64,000 bases of DNA from Streptomyces humi. GTDB lineage: Bacteria > Actinomycetota > Actinomycetes > Streptomycetales > Streptomycetaceae. The translations under genes and the position numbers were made by a program. The DNA lies in the NCBI RefSeq assembly GCF_001005085.2, contig NZ_LBMU02000040.1:1-64000 (forward strand). Direction: 5' to 3'. The notes under the pieces are model-generated. The model was not told where the DNA came from and made no database searches. It worked only from the letters and a program-made list of their open reading frames with translations. Shown here piece after piece: positions 26,859-35,338 of the stretch. The first letter of the stretch is position 1; each line of letters opens with the position of its first letter.

Positions 26859-26931
26859 GGGGGTAGAACCTTCCCAGACGATTGCAGGTGCGCTTAACGT
26901 GCGTCCACAATAGTTGCAGACGCTGGTTATG

Positions 26932-26951
26932 CGCAACAGAGGGATATTGCG
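26932..26951. promoter_or_regulatory. candidate MarR operator between divergent MFS and marR genes
   Basis: CGCAA and TTGCG half-sites flank a 10-bp centre, and further TTGC/GCAA elements lie nearby (26914-26936). Placement in a MarR/MFS divergent promoter suggests an autoregulatory operator. This is inference from position and partial symmetry only. Confidence 0.4.
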
Positions 26952-27000
26952 AACCTGCTCTATCCTGGGTTCACCCGCTCCGGGACGGAGGAAAAGCCCC

Positions 27001-27459
27001 ATGACTGCCACGGACCCCGCACTGACAGCCCTCGCCCAGGGCTGGTGCGCCCTCTCCTTGCTGCACGGGAGGATCGAGGCCCACATCGAACGCGCTCTTC
27101 AGGCGAACCACGACCTGAGCGTGCGCGAGTACTCCCTGCTCGACGTCCTCAGCCGGCAGCACGACGACGAGGGGGGACATCTCCAGATGAAGCAGGTCGC
27201 CGACGCGGTCGTACTCAGTCAGAGCGCGACCACCCGGCTGGTGACCCGGCTGGAGGACCGCGGCCTCCTCGAGCGCTACCTCTGCCCGACCGACCGGCGG
27301 GGCATCTACACCAATGTCACCGAAGCCGGGCTGCGCCTGCTCGAAGAGGCCCGCCCCACCAATGACACAGCGCTGCGCGAAGCCCTCGACGCGGCAGCGA
27401 GGAACCCGGAGCTGGCTCCCCTGGTCCAGGTCGTGGAGTCGCTGAGCGCGTCCGCATAG
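27001..27459 (+). CDS. MarR-family transcriptional regulator
   Basis: A 152-residue winged-helix repressor. The DNA-binding core runs from LSVREYSLLDVLSRQ through LQMKQVADAVVLSQSATTRLVTRLEDRGLLER to the wing TDRRGIYTNVTEAG, with dimerisation helices at both ends. MarR proteins release DNA on binding small phenolic or antibiotic-like ligands or on cysteine oxidation. The ATG at 27001 follows GGAGG. It is divergent from the MFS gene, the classic regulator-pump arrangement, and is followed 9 bp later by a GNAT gene that may share its transcript. Confidence 0.9.
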   Translation: MTATDPALTALAQGWCALSLLHGRIEAHIERALQANHDLSVREYSLLDVLSRQHDDEGGHLQMKQVADAVVLSQSATTRLVTRLEDRGLLERYLCPTDRRGIYTNVTEAGLRLLEEARPTNDTALREALDAAARNPELAPLVQVVESLSASA

Positions 27460-27468
27460 GCTGCGACC

Positions 27469-27921
27469 ATGGGTGATCTTGAGATACGCGCCGCAGAAGC
27501 CGACGACCTCCCGGCCGTTGTCGGCATGCTCGCCGACGACCCGCTCGGCGCCGCGCGGGAGTCGCCCGACGACCTCGCGCCCTACCTGAGCGCACTGGAG
27601 CGCCTCAGTGCCGACCCCAACCAGCATGTGGTCGTCGCCGTACGCGAGAGCCGCGTCGTCGGCACACTTCAGCTCACGATCATCCCCGGCCTGTCACGGC
27701 GCGGCGCCACCCGCTCGGTCATCGAGGGGGTACGGATCCACGCCGACGAACGCGGCAGCGGACTGGGCAGCCGTTTCATCGAGTGGGCGATCGAGGAATC
27801 CCGCCGTCAGGGCTGCCGGTTGGTGCAGTTGACGTCGGACAGTTCACGCACCGACGCCCACCGTTTCTACGAACGGCTCGGCTTCACCGCGTCACACGTG
27901 GGCTTCAAGCTGGAGATCTGA
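27469..27921 (+). CDS. GNAT-family acetyltransferase
   Basis: A 150-residue single-domain GNAT. The acetyl-CoA pyrophosphate loop is HADERGSGLGSRFIEWAIEE (about residues 87-106), and the C-terminal FYERLGFTASHVGFKLEI is typical of the family. Small-molecule amine acetylation is likely, with substrate unknown. It starts 9 bp after the marR stop, so it probably belongs to the MarR transcript. It ends just before a 52-bp palindrome that contains a parS. Confidence 0.88.
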   Translation: MGDLEIRAAEADDLPAVVGMLADDPLGAARESPDDLAPYLSALERLSADPNQHVVVAVRESRVVGTLQLTIIPGLSRRGATRSVIEGVRIHADERGSGLGSRFIEWAIEESRRQGCRLVQLTSDSSRTDAHRFYERLGFTASHVGFKLEI

Positions 27922-27949
27922 GCGCCACAGAGGCACGGACGGTGTCGCG

Positions 27950-28001
27950 GAGAACGGATCGGGGTGGTGTTTCACGTGAAACACCACCCCGATCCGTTCT
28001 C
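27950..28001. terminator. 52-bp perfect palindrome, candidate bidirectional terminator centred on parS
   Basis: Two 26-bp arms are exact reverse complements with no loop spacer (27950-27975 and 27976-28001). The parS forms the centre. It fills the convergent gap between the GNAT and serine hydrolase genes, so transcripts from both sides would fold into a long hairpin. Confidence 0.85.
27968..27983. other. parS site (perfect) at palindrome centre
   Basis: A perfect TGTTTCACGTGAAACA at the exact centre of the 52-bp palindrome between convergent genes. Confidence 0.97.
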
Positions 28002-28003
28002 GG

Positions 28004-29389
28004 CTAGCCGATTCCCCGCCACCCCTCCGGGTCCACTCCGCCGGGCACGGAAGACGTCTCGTCGTACGGCTGACGCGTGAACACGAACGATCCGAGGTCC
28101 AGGTGGTCGAGCGTGCCGTCCGGCCGCCGCAGGGGCCGTAGAAGCTCTCCGGCGTAGTAACCCTCCAGGCCGGTCCAGGTGCCGTCGCCGTTGGCCCGGA
28201 AACGGGCCCGCCGGCCGGCGCCCGAGAGGGGGCCCAGCGAGACCAGGCCGTCGGCCGCCACCCGCAGCACGAAGGAGTGTGTGCCCCAGTACCACTGCCC
28301 CGCCAACTCCAGCACCGCCGGATCGACTTGACTCAGTGGCCGCCAGGGCTCGGGGATGCGCGGCTCGGCCTCCGCGACGATACGGACGAGGTCGGCACCG
28401 ACGGTGGACGTCAGCGGGCCGGAGGTGCAGTTCGTCAGCACCACGGCCGCCACGTCGTCGTCCACGCTGATGGTGAGGCTGGCCAGGAAGCCGGGCAGCG
28501 AGCCGCCGTGCCCGACGAGCAGCCTGCCGTCACGGCGCTGGATCTGGAGGCCGAGACCGTAGGTGCTGCCGTCCAGGACGTCGGCGGGCTCGGCGGGCGC
28601 CGCCGGAGTCCGCATCTCACGCAGGGACTCGGCGCTCAGCACCCGGTCGTCGCCGGCCACCAGGAAGACGGCGAAGCGGGCCAGGTCTCCGGTGGTCGAC
28701 CAGAGTTGTCCCGCGGGCGCCATCCGGCCAAGGTCCTCCAGCGGCTCCGGGAGCAGGACGTCGGCCCAGGGATGCACCGCCCAGCCACCCGCGTGCGGCG
28801 CCTGCGGCTCTCCGCTCGTGCGGTCGAGGCCCAGGGGTTCGAGCACCTCCCGCCGTAGGACCTCCTCCCAGGGGGCACCGCGGAGTTCCTCGACCAGCGC
28901 GCCGAGCAGGGTATAGCCGGGGTTGGAGTAGTGGTGCCGGCGCCCGACGGGATGCAGGAAGGGCTGCTCGCCGAGGACGTCGCTCAGTTCCGGCCGCAGC
29001 GAGCCCGGGGTCCGCTCCCACCAGGGCGCCGGTGACTCGGCCGCCAACCCGGCCGTGTGCGCCAGGAGTTCGGCGATCGTCGCCTCCCCCGCCCCGGTGC
29101 CCGGCAGGTGCTTCTCCAGCGGGTCACCGAGGTCCAGCAGCCCTTCGTCACGCAGCCGGAGCACCAGGACGGCCGTGAACGTCTTGGTGATGGAGCCGAT
29201 CCGGTACTGCACGTTCTCGTCGGGTCCGTGCCCGTCCACCGAGGTGCGCGCCCCGTGCCAGACGGCCCGGCCGCCTCGCACGACCGCGGCCACCAGCGAC
29301 GGGGCCCTGCCGTCGGCCTGGGCCACGGCGATCCGATGCAGCAGCGCCCGCCGCGTGGCGGGGAGCAGCTCTTCCTGGAATGTCGTCAT
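28004..29389 (-). CDS. serine hydrolase, class C beta-lactamase/esterase type
   Basis: A 461-residue penicillin-binding-fold serine hydrolase. The catalytic SITK (Ser66-Lys69), the YSN triad near residue 153 and the HGG of LLVGHGGSLPGF are all present, so it should be active. No signal peptide or lipobox is visible, suggesting a cytosolic esterase or peptidase rather than a secreted beta-lactamase. A C-terminal extension of about 110 residues may be a lipocalin-like domain as in other family members. Its stop codon abuts the parS palindrome. Substrate unknown. Confidence 0.87.
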   Translation of the reverse strand: MTTFQEELLPATRRALLHRIAVAQADGRAPSLVAAVVRGGRAVWHGARTSVDGHGPDENVQYRIGSITKTFTAVLVLRLRDEGLLDLGDPLEKHLPGTGAGEATIAELLAHTAGLAAESPAPWWERTPGSLRPELSDVLGEQPFLHPVGRRHHYSNPGYTLLGALVEELRGAPWEEVLRREVLEPLGLDRTSGEPQAPHAGGWAVHPWADVLLPEPLEDLGRMAPAGQLWSTTGDLARFAVFLVAGDDRVLSAESLREMRTPAAPAEPADVLDGSTYGLGLQIQRRDGRLLVGHGGSLPGFLASLTISVDDDVAAVVLTNCTSGPLTSTVGADLVRIVAEAEPRIPEPWRPLSQVDPAVLELAGQWYWGTHSFVLRVAADGLVSLGPLSGAGRRARFRANGDGTWTGLEGYYAGELLRPLRRPDGTLDHLDLGSFVFTRQPYDETSSVPGGVDPEGWRGIG

Positions 29390-29456
29390 GCGCCCAGTCC
29401 ACCCGGTGCACGGACCGGCGTCGAGTTCATTTCACCGGCACGGACCCGTCGGCCCC

Positions 29457-29891
29457 TCAGTCGAGACAGAACTCGTTGCCCTCGACGTCCTGCATCACGA
29501 TGCACGACTCGTTGTACTCGTCGGCGACGAGCAGCCGTTCGCATGTGGCGCCGAGGGCGACCAGTCGCGCGCACTCGGCCTCGAGTACGGCGAGGCGCTC
29601 CTCACCCACGAGCCCGGTGGCCACCCGCACGTCGAGATGGACCCGGTTCTTGACGACCTTCCCCTCGGGAACGCGCTGGAAGAACAGGCGCGGGCCGACA
29701 CCCGACGGGTCGGCACAGGCGAACGCCGCACCCTGACGCTCCGGCGGCAGCGTGCGGTCGTAGTCGTCCCAGTCGGCGAACCCTTCCGGCGGTGGCGGTA
29801 CGACGTACCCCAGCACCTCGCACCAGAACCGGGCCACACGCTCCGGTTCGGCACAGTCGAAGGTGACTTGGACCTGCTTGATCGATGCCAT
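29457..29891 (-). CDS. VOC-family (glyoxalase-like) protein
   Basis: A 144-residue protein with paired glyoxalase/bleomycin-resistance folds. VQVTFDCAEPERVARFWCEVLGY opens the first half, and VHLDVRV and MQDVEGNEFCLD mark the second, the latter with the typical D-P/V-E-G-N-E-F metal-ligand motif. Members are dioxygenases, lyases or ligand-sequestering resistance proteins; the role of this one is unknown. The ATG at 29891 is preferred over 29918 because it begins at the first fold strand. It lies downstream of dnaB on the opposite side from any related gene. Confidence 0.85.
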   Translation of the reverse strand: MASIKQVQVTFDCAEPERVARFWCEVLGYVVPPPPEGFADWDDYDRTLPPERQGAAFACADPSGVGPRLFFQRVPEGKVVKNRVHLDVRVATGLVGEERLAVLEAECARLVALGATCERLLVADEYNESCIVMQDVEGNEFCLD

Positions 29892-29944
29892 CAGCCCACC
29901 ATGATCGGAAAAGGACACGGGAGCAGCGAACCTACCGGCATCGA

Positions 29945-31420
29945 TCAGGTCTGTGCCATGTCCACGAAGCGGGAGTAGTGGCCCTGGAAGGCCACGGTGA
30001 TGGTCGCGGTCGGGCCGTTGCGGTGCTTGCCGACGATGATGTCCGCCTCGCCGGCGCGCGGTGACTCCTTCTCGTAGGCGTCCTCGCGGTGCAGCAGGAT
30101 GACCATGTCGGCGTCCTGCTCGATGGAGCCGGACTCACGCAGGTCGGACACCATCGGCTTCTTGTCCGTGCGCTGCTCGGGACCACGGTTCAGCTGGGAG
30201 AGCGCGATCACCGGGACCTCCAGCTCCTTCGCCAGCAGCTTGAGGTTACGGGACATGTCCGAGACCTCCTGCTGACGGCTCTCGGAGCGCTTGCCGCCGG
30301 ACTGCATCAGCTGGAGGTAGTCGATGATCACGAGCTTGATGTCGTTGCGCTGCTTGAGCCGACGGCACTTGGCGCGGATCTCCATCATCGACAGGTTCGG
30401 CGAGTCGTCGATGTACAGCGGCGCGGCGGAGACATCCGGCATCCGGCGGGCGAGCCGGGTCCAGTCGTCGTCGGTCATGGTGCCGGAGCGCATGTGGTGC
30501 AGGGCCACCCGGGCCTCGGCGGACAGCAGGCGCATCGCGATCTCGTTGCGGCCCATCTCGAGGGAGAAGATGACGCTGGGCAGGTTGTTCTTGATCGACG
30601 CGGCCCTCGCGAAGTCCAGCGCGAGGGTGGACTTGCCCATCGCGGGACGGGCGGCGATGACGATCATCTGTCCCGGGTGCAGGCCGTTGGTGAGCGAGTC
30701 CAGGTCCGTGAAGCCGGTGGGCACACCGGTCATCTCGCCGGTGCGGGAGCCGATCGCCTCGATCTCGTCGAGCGCGCCCTCCATGATGTCGCCGAGCGGC
30801 AGGTAGTCCTCGCTGGTCCGCTGCTCGGTGACGGCGTAGATCTCGGCCTGGGCGCTGTTGACGATCTCGTCGATGTCGCCGTCGGCCGCGTATCCCATCT
30901 GCGTGATGCGCGTACCGGCCTCGACCAGGCGGCGCAGCACCGCCCGTTCGTGGACGATCTCCGCGTAGTACTCGGCGTTCGCCGCCGTCGGCACCGTCTG
31001 GACGAGGGTGTGCAGGTACGAGGCGCCGCCGACCTTGTTGATCTCGCCGCGCTTGGTGAGCTCGGCCGCGATGGTGATGGGGTCGGCCGGCTCGCCCTTG
31101 GCGTAGACGTCGAGGATCGCCTGGTAGATCGTCTCGTGTGCGGGCTTGTAGAAGTCGTGGCCCTTGAGGATCTCGACGACGTCGGCGATGGCGTCCTTGG
31201 AGAGCAGCATGCCGCCGAGCACGGACTGTTCGGCGTCCAGGTCCTGCGGAGGGATCCGCTCGAAGGTGGCGCCCGAGCCCTCCCAGTCGCCGCTGTCCCG
31301 GCCCCGGTCGTGCCGGTCGTCCCGGCCGCGGCCGCCCTCGCCGCGTCGGCGGGAGGCGGGCAGACGATCACTGGGACCGGCGTCGGCCCACGGATCGTCC
31401 AAGGGCTCGGAAATGCTCAC
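29945..31420 (-). CDS. dnaB: replicative DNA helicase DnaB
   Basis: A 491-residue hexameric 5'-3' helicase that unwinds the replication fork. A basic, Asp-rich actinobacterial leader (about 1-45) precedes the N-terminal collar domain (QDLDAEQSVLGGMLLS onward). The RecA-like motor has Walker A ARPAMGKST near residue 256, MEIRAKCRRL and LSQLNRGPEQR. The GTG at 31420 has GGGAGGAGG seven bases upstream and gives the length I recall for S. coelicolor DnaB. The next gene, MATE, is divergent, and the gap holds a cluster of DnaA-box-like sites. Confidence 0.96.
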   Translation of the reverse strand: MSISEPLDDPWADAGPSDRLPASRRRGEGGRGRDDRHDRGRDSGDWEGSGATFERIPPQDLDAEQSVLGGMLLSKDAIADVVEILKGHDFYKPAHETIYQAILDVYAKGEPADPITIAAELTKRGEINKVGGASYLHTLVQTVPTAANAEYYAEIVHERAVLRRLVEAGTRITQMGYAADGDIDEIVNSAQAEIYAVTEQRTSEDYLPLGDIMEGALDEIEAIGSRTGEMTGVPTGFTDLDSLTNGLHPGQMIVIAARPAMGKSTLALDFARAASIKNNLPSVIFSLEMGRNEIAMRLLSAEARVALHHMRSGTMTDDDWTRLARRMPDVSAAPLYIDDSPNLSMMEIRAKCRRLKQRNDIKLVIIDYLQLMQSGGKRSESRQQEVSDMSRNLKLLAKELEVPVIALSQLNRGPEQRTDKKPMVSDLRESGSIEQDADMVILLHREDAYEKESPRAGEADIIVGKHRNGPTATITVAFQGHYSRFVDMAQT

Positions 31421-31602
31421 CGAGCCACCTCCTCCCGTCCGCCCGGCGGACCTCGCCATGCCCTCTTTTCTACGGCACGGCACTGACAACTAGGTCGCCC
31501 CATTCCGGTTCTGACCACGTCGGTTTCGTGAGGTTTCCGGGGCCGTGACAAGGAGCGGGTGCCGGACCACGTTAGGCCCGTGGGCACCGTCAGCCAATCT
31601 GG

Positions 31603-31865
31603 TTATCCACAGGCCATGTGGACGACCGCCCGTATGCTGTGGAGAACTCCCCAAAACCTGTGCACGATGCGGTGGACAGCCCTGTGAACAAGCCCTCGAT
31701 CCTTTCGAGCGACCTGCTCTGACCTGCTGATTTCCCGTCCACCGGCTGTGCAGAAGAAAAACTTTCCCAGTCGGACCAAGATCGCCTCGAACAGCGCGCG
31801 AAAGCGTGGCGCACACAACTGTCAGTAAGGGTCAGTACTCGATTGCATCTCTTACCTGTGGACGA
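31603..31865. promoter_or_regulatory. cluster of DnaA-box-like 9-mers between dnaB and MATE gene
   Basis: TTATCCACA (31603-31611) is a perfect DnaA box. TGTGGACGA (31618-31626 and 31857-31865), TGTGGAGAA (31638-31646) and TGTGAACAA (31683-31691) are each one mismatch from TTGTCCACA on the minus strand. TGTGCACGA (31659-31667) is a weaker match. The 459-bp divergent gap 31421-31879 contains no gene that I can support. Confidence 0.6.
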
Positions 31866-31879
31866 TTAGATTAGCGTCC

Positions 31880-33217
31880 ATGCCACAGGCTCCCGCGATC
31901 CCCCAGGCCACCCGTCGGCAGCACGACCGAGAGATCGTCGCCCTCGCCGTCCCGGCCTTCGGCGCCCTCGTCGCCGAGCCGCTTTTCGTGATGGCGGACA
32001 GCGCGATCGTCGGCCATCTCGGCACCGCACAGCTCGCCGGCCTCGGGGTCGCCTCAGCCCTCCTCACCACCGCGGTGAGCGTCTTCGTCTTCCTGGCCTA
32101 CGCCACCACGGCCGCGGTCGCCCGCCGGGTCGGCTCCGGTGATCTCCCAGCCGCCATCCGCCAGGGCATGGACGGCATCTGGCTGGCACTGCTGCTCGGC
32201 GCCGCGGTGATCGCCCTGGTCCTGCCCCTCGCCCCCGGCATCGTGGACGTCTTCGGCGCCTCGGCCACCGCGGCTCCCTACGCGACCACCTATCTGCGGA
32301 TCTCCTCGCTCGGCATTCCGGCCATGCTGGTCGTGCTCGCCGCCACCGGTGTCCTGCGCGGTCTCCAGGACACCCGGACCCCGCTGTACGTCGCTGTCGC
32401 GGGCTTCGTCGCCAACGCCGGACTCAACGCGGCGCTCGTCTACGGCGCCGGACTGGGCATCGCCGGCTCCGCCTGGGGCACAGTCATCGCCCAGTGCGCC
32501 ATGGCAGCCGTCTATCTGACCGTCGTCGTGCGCGGCGCCCGCAAGCACGGGGCCTCTCTGCGTCCCGACGCCGCCGGCATCCGGGCCTCGGCGCAGGCCG
32601 GTCTGCCCCTGCTCGTCCGGACGCTCTCGCTGCGGGCCATCCTGATGATCGCCACAGCCGTCGCGGCCCGACTGGGTGACGCCGACATCGCGGCCCACCA
32701 GATCGTGTTGTCCCTGTGGAGCCTGCTGGCCTTCGCCCTGGACGCGATCGCCATCGCCGGACAGGCCATCATCGGCCGCTACCTCGGTGCGGACGATGCC
32801 GCCGGTGCCCGCGCAGCCTGCCGGCGCATGGTCCAGTGGGGCATCGCCGCCGGTGTGGTGCTGGGTCTGCTGGTGGTGGCCGCCCGCCCCCTGTTCCTCC
32901 CGCTCTTCACGAGCGATCCCACGGTCAAGGAGACCGCGCTGCCCGCGCTCCTCATCGTGGCGCTCTCACAACCGATCTCCGGTGTGGTCTTCGTCCTGGA
33001 CGGCGTTCTGATGGGCGCCGGAGACGGTCCGTACCTCGCTGGGGCCATGGTCGTCACCCTCGCCGTCTTCACCCCCGTGGCGCTTTTGGTCCCCGCTCTC
33101 GGCGGTGGGCTCACCGCCCTCTGGGCAACCATGACGTTGATGATGGCCGTACGGCTGACGACCCTGTGGCTTCGGGCACGCTCAGGCCGCTGGATCGTCA
33201 CGGGCGCGACGCGCTGA
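31880..33217 (+). CDS. MATE-family efflux transporter (DinF-like)
   Basis: A 445-residue, 12-helix multidrug and toxin extrusion protein of the DinF branch, exchanging sodium or protons for cationic drugs or other small molecules. The N-terminal EIVALAVPAFGALVAEPLFVMADSAIVGHLG and repeated PLYVAVAGFVANAGLNAALVYG are characteristic. A TAGATT -10-like element lies 7-13 bp before the ATG and there is no ribosome-binding site, so the message may be leaderless. It is divergent from dnaB across DnaA-box-like sites and convergent with rplI across two parS. Confidence 0.9.
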   Translation: MPQAPAIPQATRRQHDREIVALAVPAFGALVAEPLFVMADSAIVGHLGTAQLAGLGVASALLTTAVSVFVFLAYATTAAVARRVGSGDLPAAIRQGMDGIWLALLLGAAVIALVLPLAPGIVDVFGASATAAPYATTYLRISSLGIPAMLVVLAATGVLRGLQDTRTPLYVAVAGFVANAGLNAALVYGAGLGIAGSAWGTVIAQCAMAAVYLTVVVRGARKHGASLRPDAAGIRASAQAGLPLLVRTLSLRAILMIATAVAARLGDADIAAHQIVLSLWSLLAFALDAIAIAGQAIIGRYLGADDAAGARAACRRMVQWGIAAGVVLGLLVVAARPLFLPLFTSDPTVKETALPALLIVALSQPISGVVFVLDGVLMGAGDGPYLAGAMVVTLAVFTPVALLVPALGGGLTALWATMTLMMAVRLTTLWLRARSGRWIVTGATR

Positions 33218-33247
33218 GCGCCACGCCTCGCGCCACGCCTCATCGCC

Positions 33248-33263
33248 TGTTTCACGTGAAACA
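33248..33263. other. parS site (perfect)
   Basis: A perfect TGTTTCACGTGAAACA in the convergent gap between the MATE gene and rplI, 29 bp from a second parS. Confidence 0.97.
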
Positions 33264-33276
33264 GCACAAGACCTCG

Positions 33277-33292
33277 CGTTTCACGTGAAACA
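33277..33292. other. parS site (15/16)
   Basis: CGTTTCACGTGAAACA has one mismatch at the first base. It directly abuts the rplI terminator hairpin. Confidence 0.9.
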
Positions 33293-33293
33293 A

Positions 33294-33326
33294 AAGGGGC
33301 CGCACCCATGACGGGTGCGGCCCCTT
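33294..33326 (-). terminator. terminator hairpin after rplI
   Basis: A 14-bp perfect stem (AAGGGGCCGCACCC / GGGTGCGGCCCCTT) with loop ATGAC lies just past the rplI stop. Its outer A and T bases would give a short U run on the minus strand. Confidence 0.85.
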
Positions 33327-33354
33327 CCAGCTACTGCTCAAGCAGAGCGCAGCG

Positions 33355-33801
33355 TCAGGCCGCGACGACCTCGATGTTGACCTTGGCGGCAACCTCGGGG
33401 TGCAGACGGACGGACGTCTCGTGGGCGCCCAGCGTCTTGATCGCCGAGGCGACCTCGATGCGACGCTTGTCGACCTCGGGGCCACCGGCGGCCTTGATCG
33501 CCGAAGCGATGTCGGCCTGGGTGACGGAACCGAAGAGGCGACCGGCGTCGCCGGCACGGACGGCCAGACGGACCTTGACGCCCTCGAGCTGGGCCTTCAC
33601 CTGGTTGGCCTGCTCGATGGTCTGGATCTCGTGGATCTTGCGAGCACGACGGATCTGCTCGACGTCCTTCTCGCCACCCTTGGTCCAGCGGATCGCGAAC
33701 TTCCGCGGGATCAGGTAGTTGCGGGCGTAGCCGTCCTTGACGTCGACGACGTCGCCGGCGGCACCGAGGCCAGAGACCTCATGGGTAAGGATGATCTTCA
33801 T
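33355..33801 (-). CDS. rplI: 50S ribosomal protein L9
   Basis: 148 residues, the usual size. The N-terminal MKIILTHEVSGLGAAGDVVDVKDGYARNYLIPR is the L9 signature that binds 23S rRNA. The long connecting helix (about 45-75) and C-terminal domain are present. It is last in the cluster rpsF-ssb-rpsR-rplI and follows rpsR by 18 bp. Confidence 0.98.
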   Translation of the reverse strand: MKIILTHEVSGLGAAGDVVDVKDGYARNYLIPRKFAIRWTKGGEKDVEQIRRARKIHEIQTIEQANQVKAQLEGVKVRLAVRAGDAGRLFGSVTQADIASAIKAAGGPEVDKRRIEVASAIKTLGAHETSVRLHPEVAAKVNIEVVAA

Positions 33802-33819
33802 TATTCGGTCACCCTTCCC

Positions 33820-34056
33820 TTAGCGCGCGGTGGAGGTGTAGGGCAGCAGCGCCATCTCACGGCTGTTCTTGACGGCCGTGGCGACGTCACGCTGGTGCTG
33901 CGTGCAGTTGCCGGTCACGCGGCGGGCACGGATCTTGCCGCGGTCGGAAATGAACTTCCGCAGCATGTTCGTGTCCTTGTAGTCCACGTACTGGACCTTG
34001 TCCTTGCAGAAAGCGCAGACCTTCTTCTTAGGCTTGCGCACAGGCGGCTTCGCCAT
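33820..34056 (-). CDS. rpsR: 30S ribosomal protein S18, cysteine-containing form
   Basis: 78 residues. VCAFC near the N-terminus and a further Cys in GNCTQHQ mark the zinc-binding (C+) version. Streptomyces usually also encode a cysteine-free paralogue expressed when zinc is scarce, and this locus is the zinc-replete copy. S18 binds S6 on the small-subunit platform, consistent with rpsF in the same operon. ssb lies just upstream. Confidence 0.97.
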   Translation of the reverse strand: MAKPPVRKPKKKVCAFCKDKVQYVDYKDTNMLRKFISDRGKIRARRVTGNCTQHQRDVATAVKNSREMALLPYTSTAR

Positions 34057-34115
34057 GGTGTTTCTCCTGTGTGATCAAGAAGTTTGGGGTGTGCCCCGCG
34101 CCTCGGCCCGAGGGC

Positions 34116-34709
34116 CTAGAAGGGGGGCTCGTCCGAGTAGCCGCCGCCACCGCCGCCGCCGCCGGAGCCACCGCCCCAGCCGCCGCCACCCTGGTTGCCG
34201 CCCCCTGCGGGAGCGCTGGAGGCCCAGGGGTCGTCGTTGGGAGCGCCGCCCTGCTGGCCGCCGCCGGAGCCACCGCCCCAGCCGCCGCCACCCTGGCCGC
34301 CACCGCCGCCGTAACCGCCCTGGCCACCGCGGCCACCGCCACCGGCGGCGGTCTTGGTGACCTTGGCCGTGGCGTTCCGCAGGCTGGCGCCGACTTCCTC
34401 GACGTCCAGCTCGTAGACCGTGCGCTTGACACCCTCACGGTCCTCGTAGGACCGCTGCTTCAGCCGGCCCTGCACGATGACGCGCATGCCTCGCTGGAGC
34501 GACTCGGCGACGTTCTCCGCCGCCTGCCGCCAGACCGAGCAGGTGAGGAAGAGGCTCTCGCCGTCCTTCCACTCGTTCGTCTGGCGGTCGAAGGTGCGGG
34601 GAGTGGACGCGACGCGGAACTTCGCGACCGCCGCACCGGACGGGGTGAAGCGCAGCTCGGGGTCGTCGACAAGATTGCCGACGACCGTGATGACGGTCTC
34701 GCCTGCCAT
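34116..34709 (-). CDS. ssb: single-stranded DNA-binding protein
   Basis: 197 residues. The OB-fold covers about 1-115 (ETVITVVGNLVDDPELRFTP opening, RGMRVIVQGRLKQRSYEDREG mid-domain). A Gly-rich linker with near-duplicate GGGGWGGGSGGG blocks leads to the acidic tip DEPPF, which recruits replication and repair partners. It sits between rpsF and rpsR, the common bacterial arrangement. The repetitive linker DNA makes small indels likely between strains. Confidence 0.97.
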   Translation of the reverse strand: MAGETVITVVGNLVDDPELRFTPSGAAVAKFRVASTPRTFDRQTNEWKDGESLFLTCSVWRQAAENVAESLQRGMRVIVQGRLKQRSYEDREGVKRTVYELDVEEVGASLRNATAKVTKTAAGGGGRGGQGGYGGGGGQGGGGWGGGSGGGQQGGAPNDDPWASSAPAGGGNQGGGGWGGGSGGGGGGGGYSDEPPF

Positions 34710-34783
34710 GGGGGAACCTCTCGGCGGGTTTGCTGCTGGCTGCTTGCTGCTACTCGAATCCCGAGATCAGCTGAGCGGGAGGC

Positions 34784-35074
34784 TCAGTGGGTCTCGGGGC
34801 GGAGGACCTTGGTCCGGAGGACCGACTCGTTCAGGTTCATCTGGCGGTCGAGCTCCTTCACGACCGCAGGCTCGGCCTGCAAGTCGATGACCGAGTAGAT
34901 GCCCTCAGGCTTCTTCTTGATCTCGTACGAGAGACGACGACGGCCCCAGGTGTCGACCTTCTCCACCTTGCCGTTGCCCTCACGGACGACGGAGAGGAAG
35001 TTCTCGATCAGGGGGGCGACAGCGCGCTCCTCCAGATCGGGGTCGAGGATGACCATCACCTCGTAGTGACGCAT
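34784..35074 (-). CDS. rpsF: 30S ribosomal protein S6
   Basis: 96 residues; MRHYEVMVILDPDLEERAV and YEIKKKPEGIYSVIDLQAEP are family signatures. The ATG at 35074 follows AAAGGAGG; the longer open frame to 35212 lacks support. It heads the cluster rpsF-ssb-rpsR-rplI, whose promoter should lie in 35075-35338, divergent from the small membrane protein gene. Confidence 0.97.
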   Translation of the reverse strand: MRHYEVMVILDPDLEERAVAPLIENFLSVVREGNGKVEKVDTWGRRRLSYEIKKKPEGIYSVIDLQAEPAVVKELDRQMNLNESVLRTKVLRPETH

Positions 35075-35338
35075 GTGGAACCCACCTCCTTTGGACTCAG
35101 CGGCCACGGTCGTTCCGTGGCAGGAGGGTTGTGATGCGTACGCAACGGTATCGGCGGCCACTGACAATCGGGGGGTTCCCGCGGGATCCCCTGTCACGGC
35201 CTGGGCAGACACCGGTGCAGACGGTACAGACTACCTGCACACCTGCTTCCGGTTGAAATCCGGGCGCCCGGGCACGCAATCTGTACACATCGGGTGTGTA
35301 TGGCGCTACGATGCGCCGCCTTCCGCAGGAGGTGCCCT

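Noticed and set aside
26859..27086. N-terminal extension of the MFS protein
   Set aside because: It would run through the divergent promoter and into the start of marR; the ATG at 26858 begins at the first membrane helix.
31490..31816. Open frames between dnaB and the MATE gene
   Set aside because: No ribosome-binding sites, codon usage is not Streptomyces-like, and the DNA is better explained by DnaA-box-like sites and promoters.
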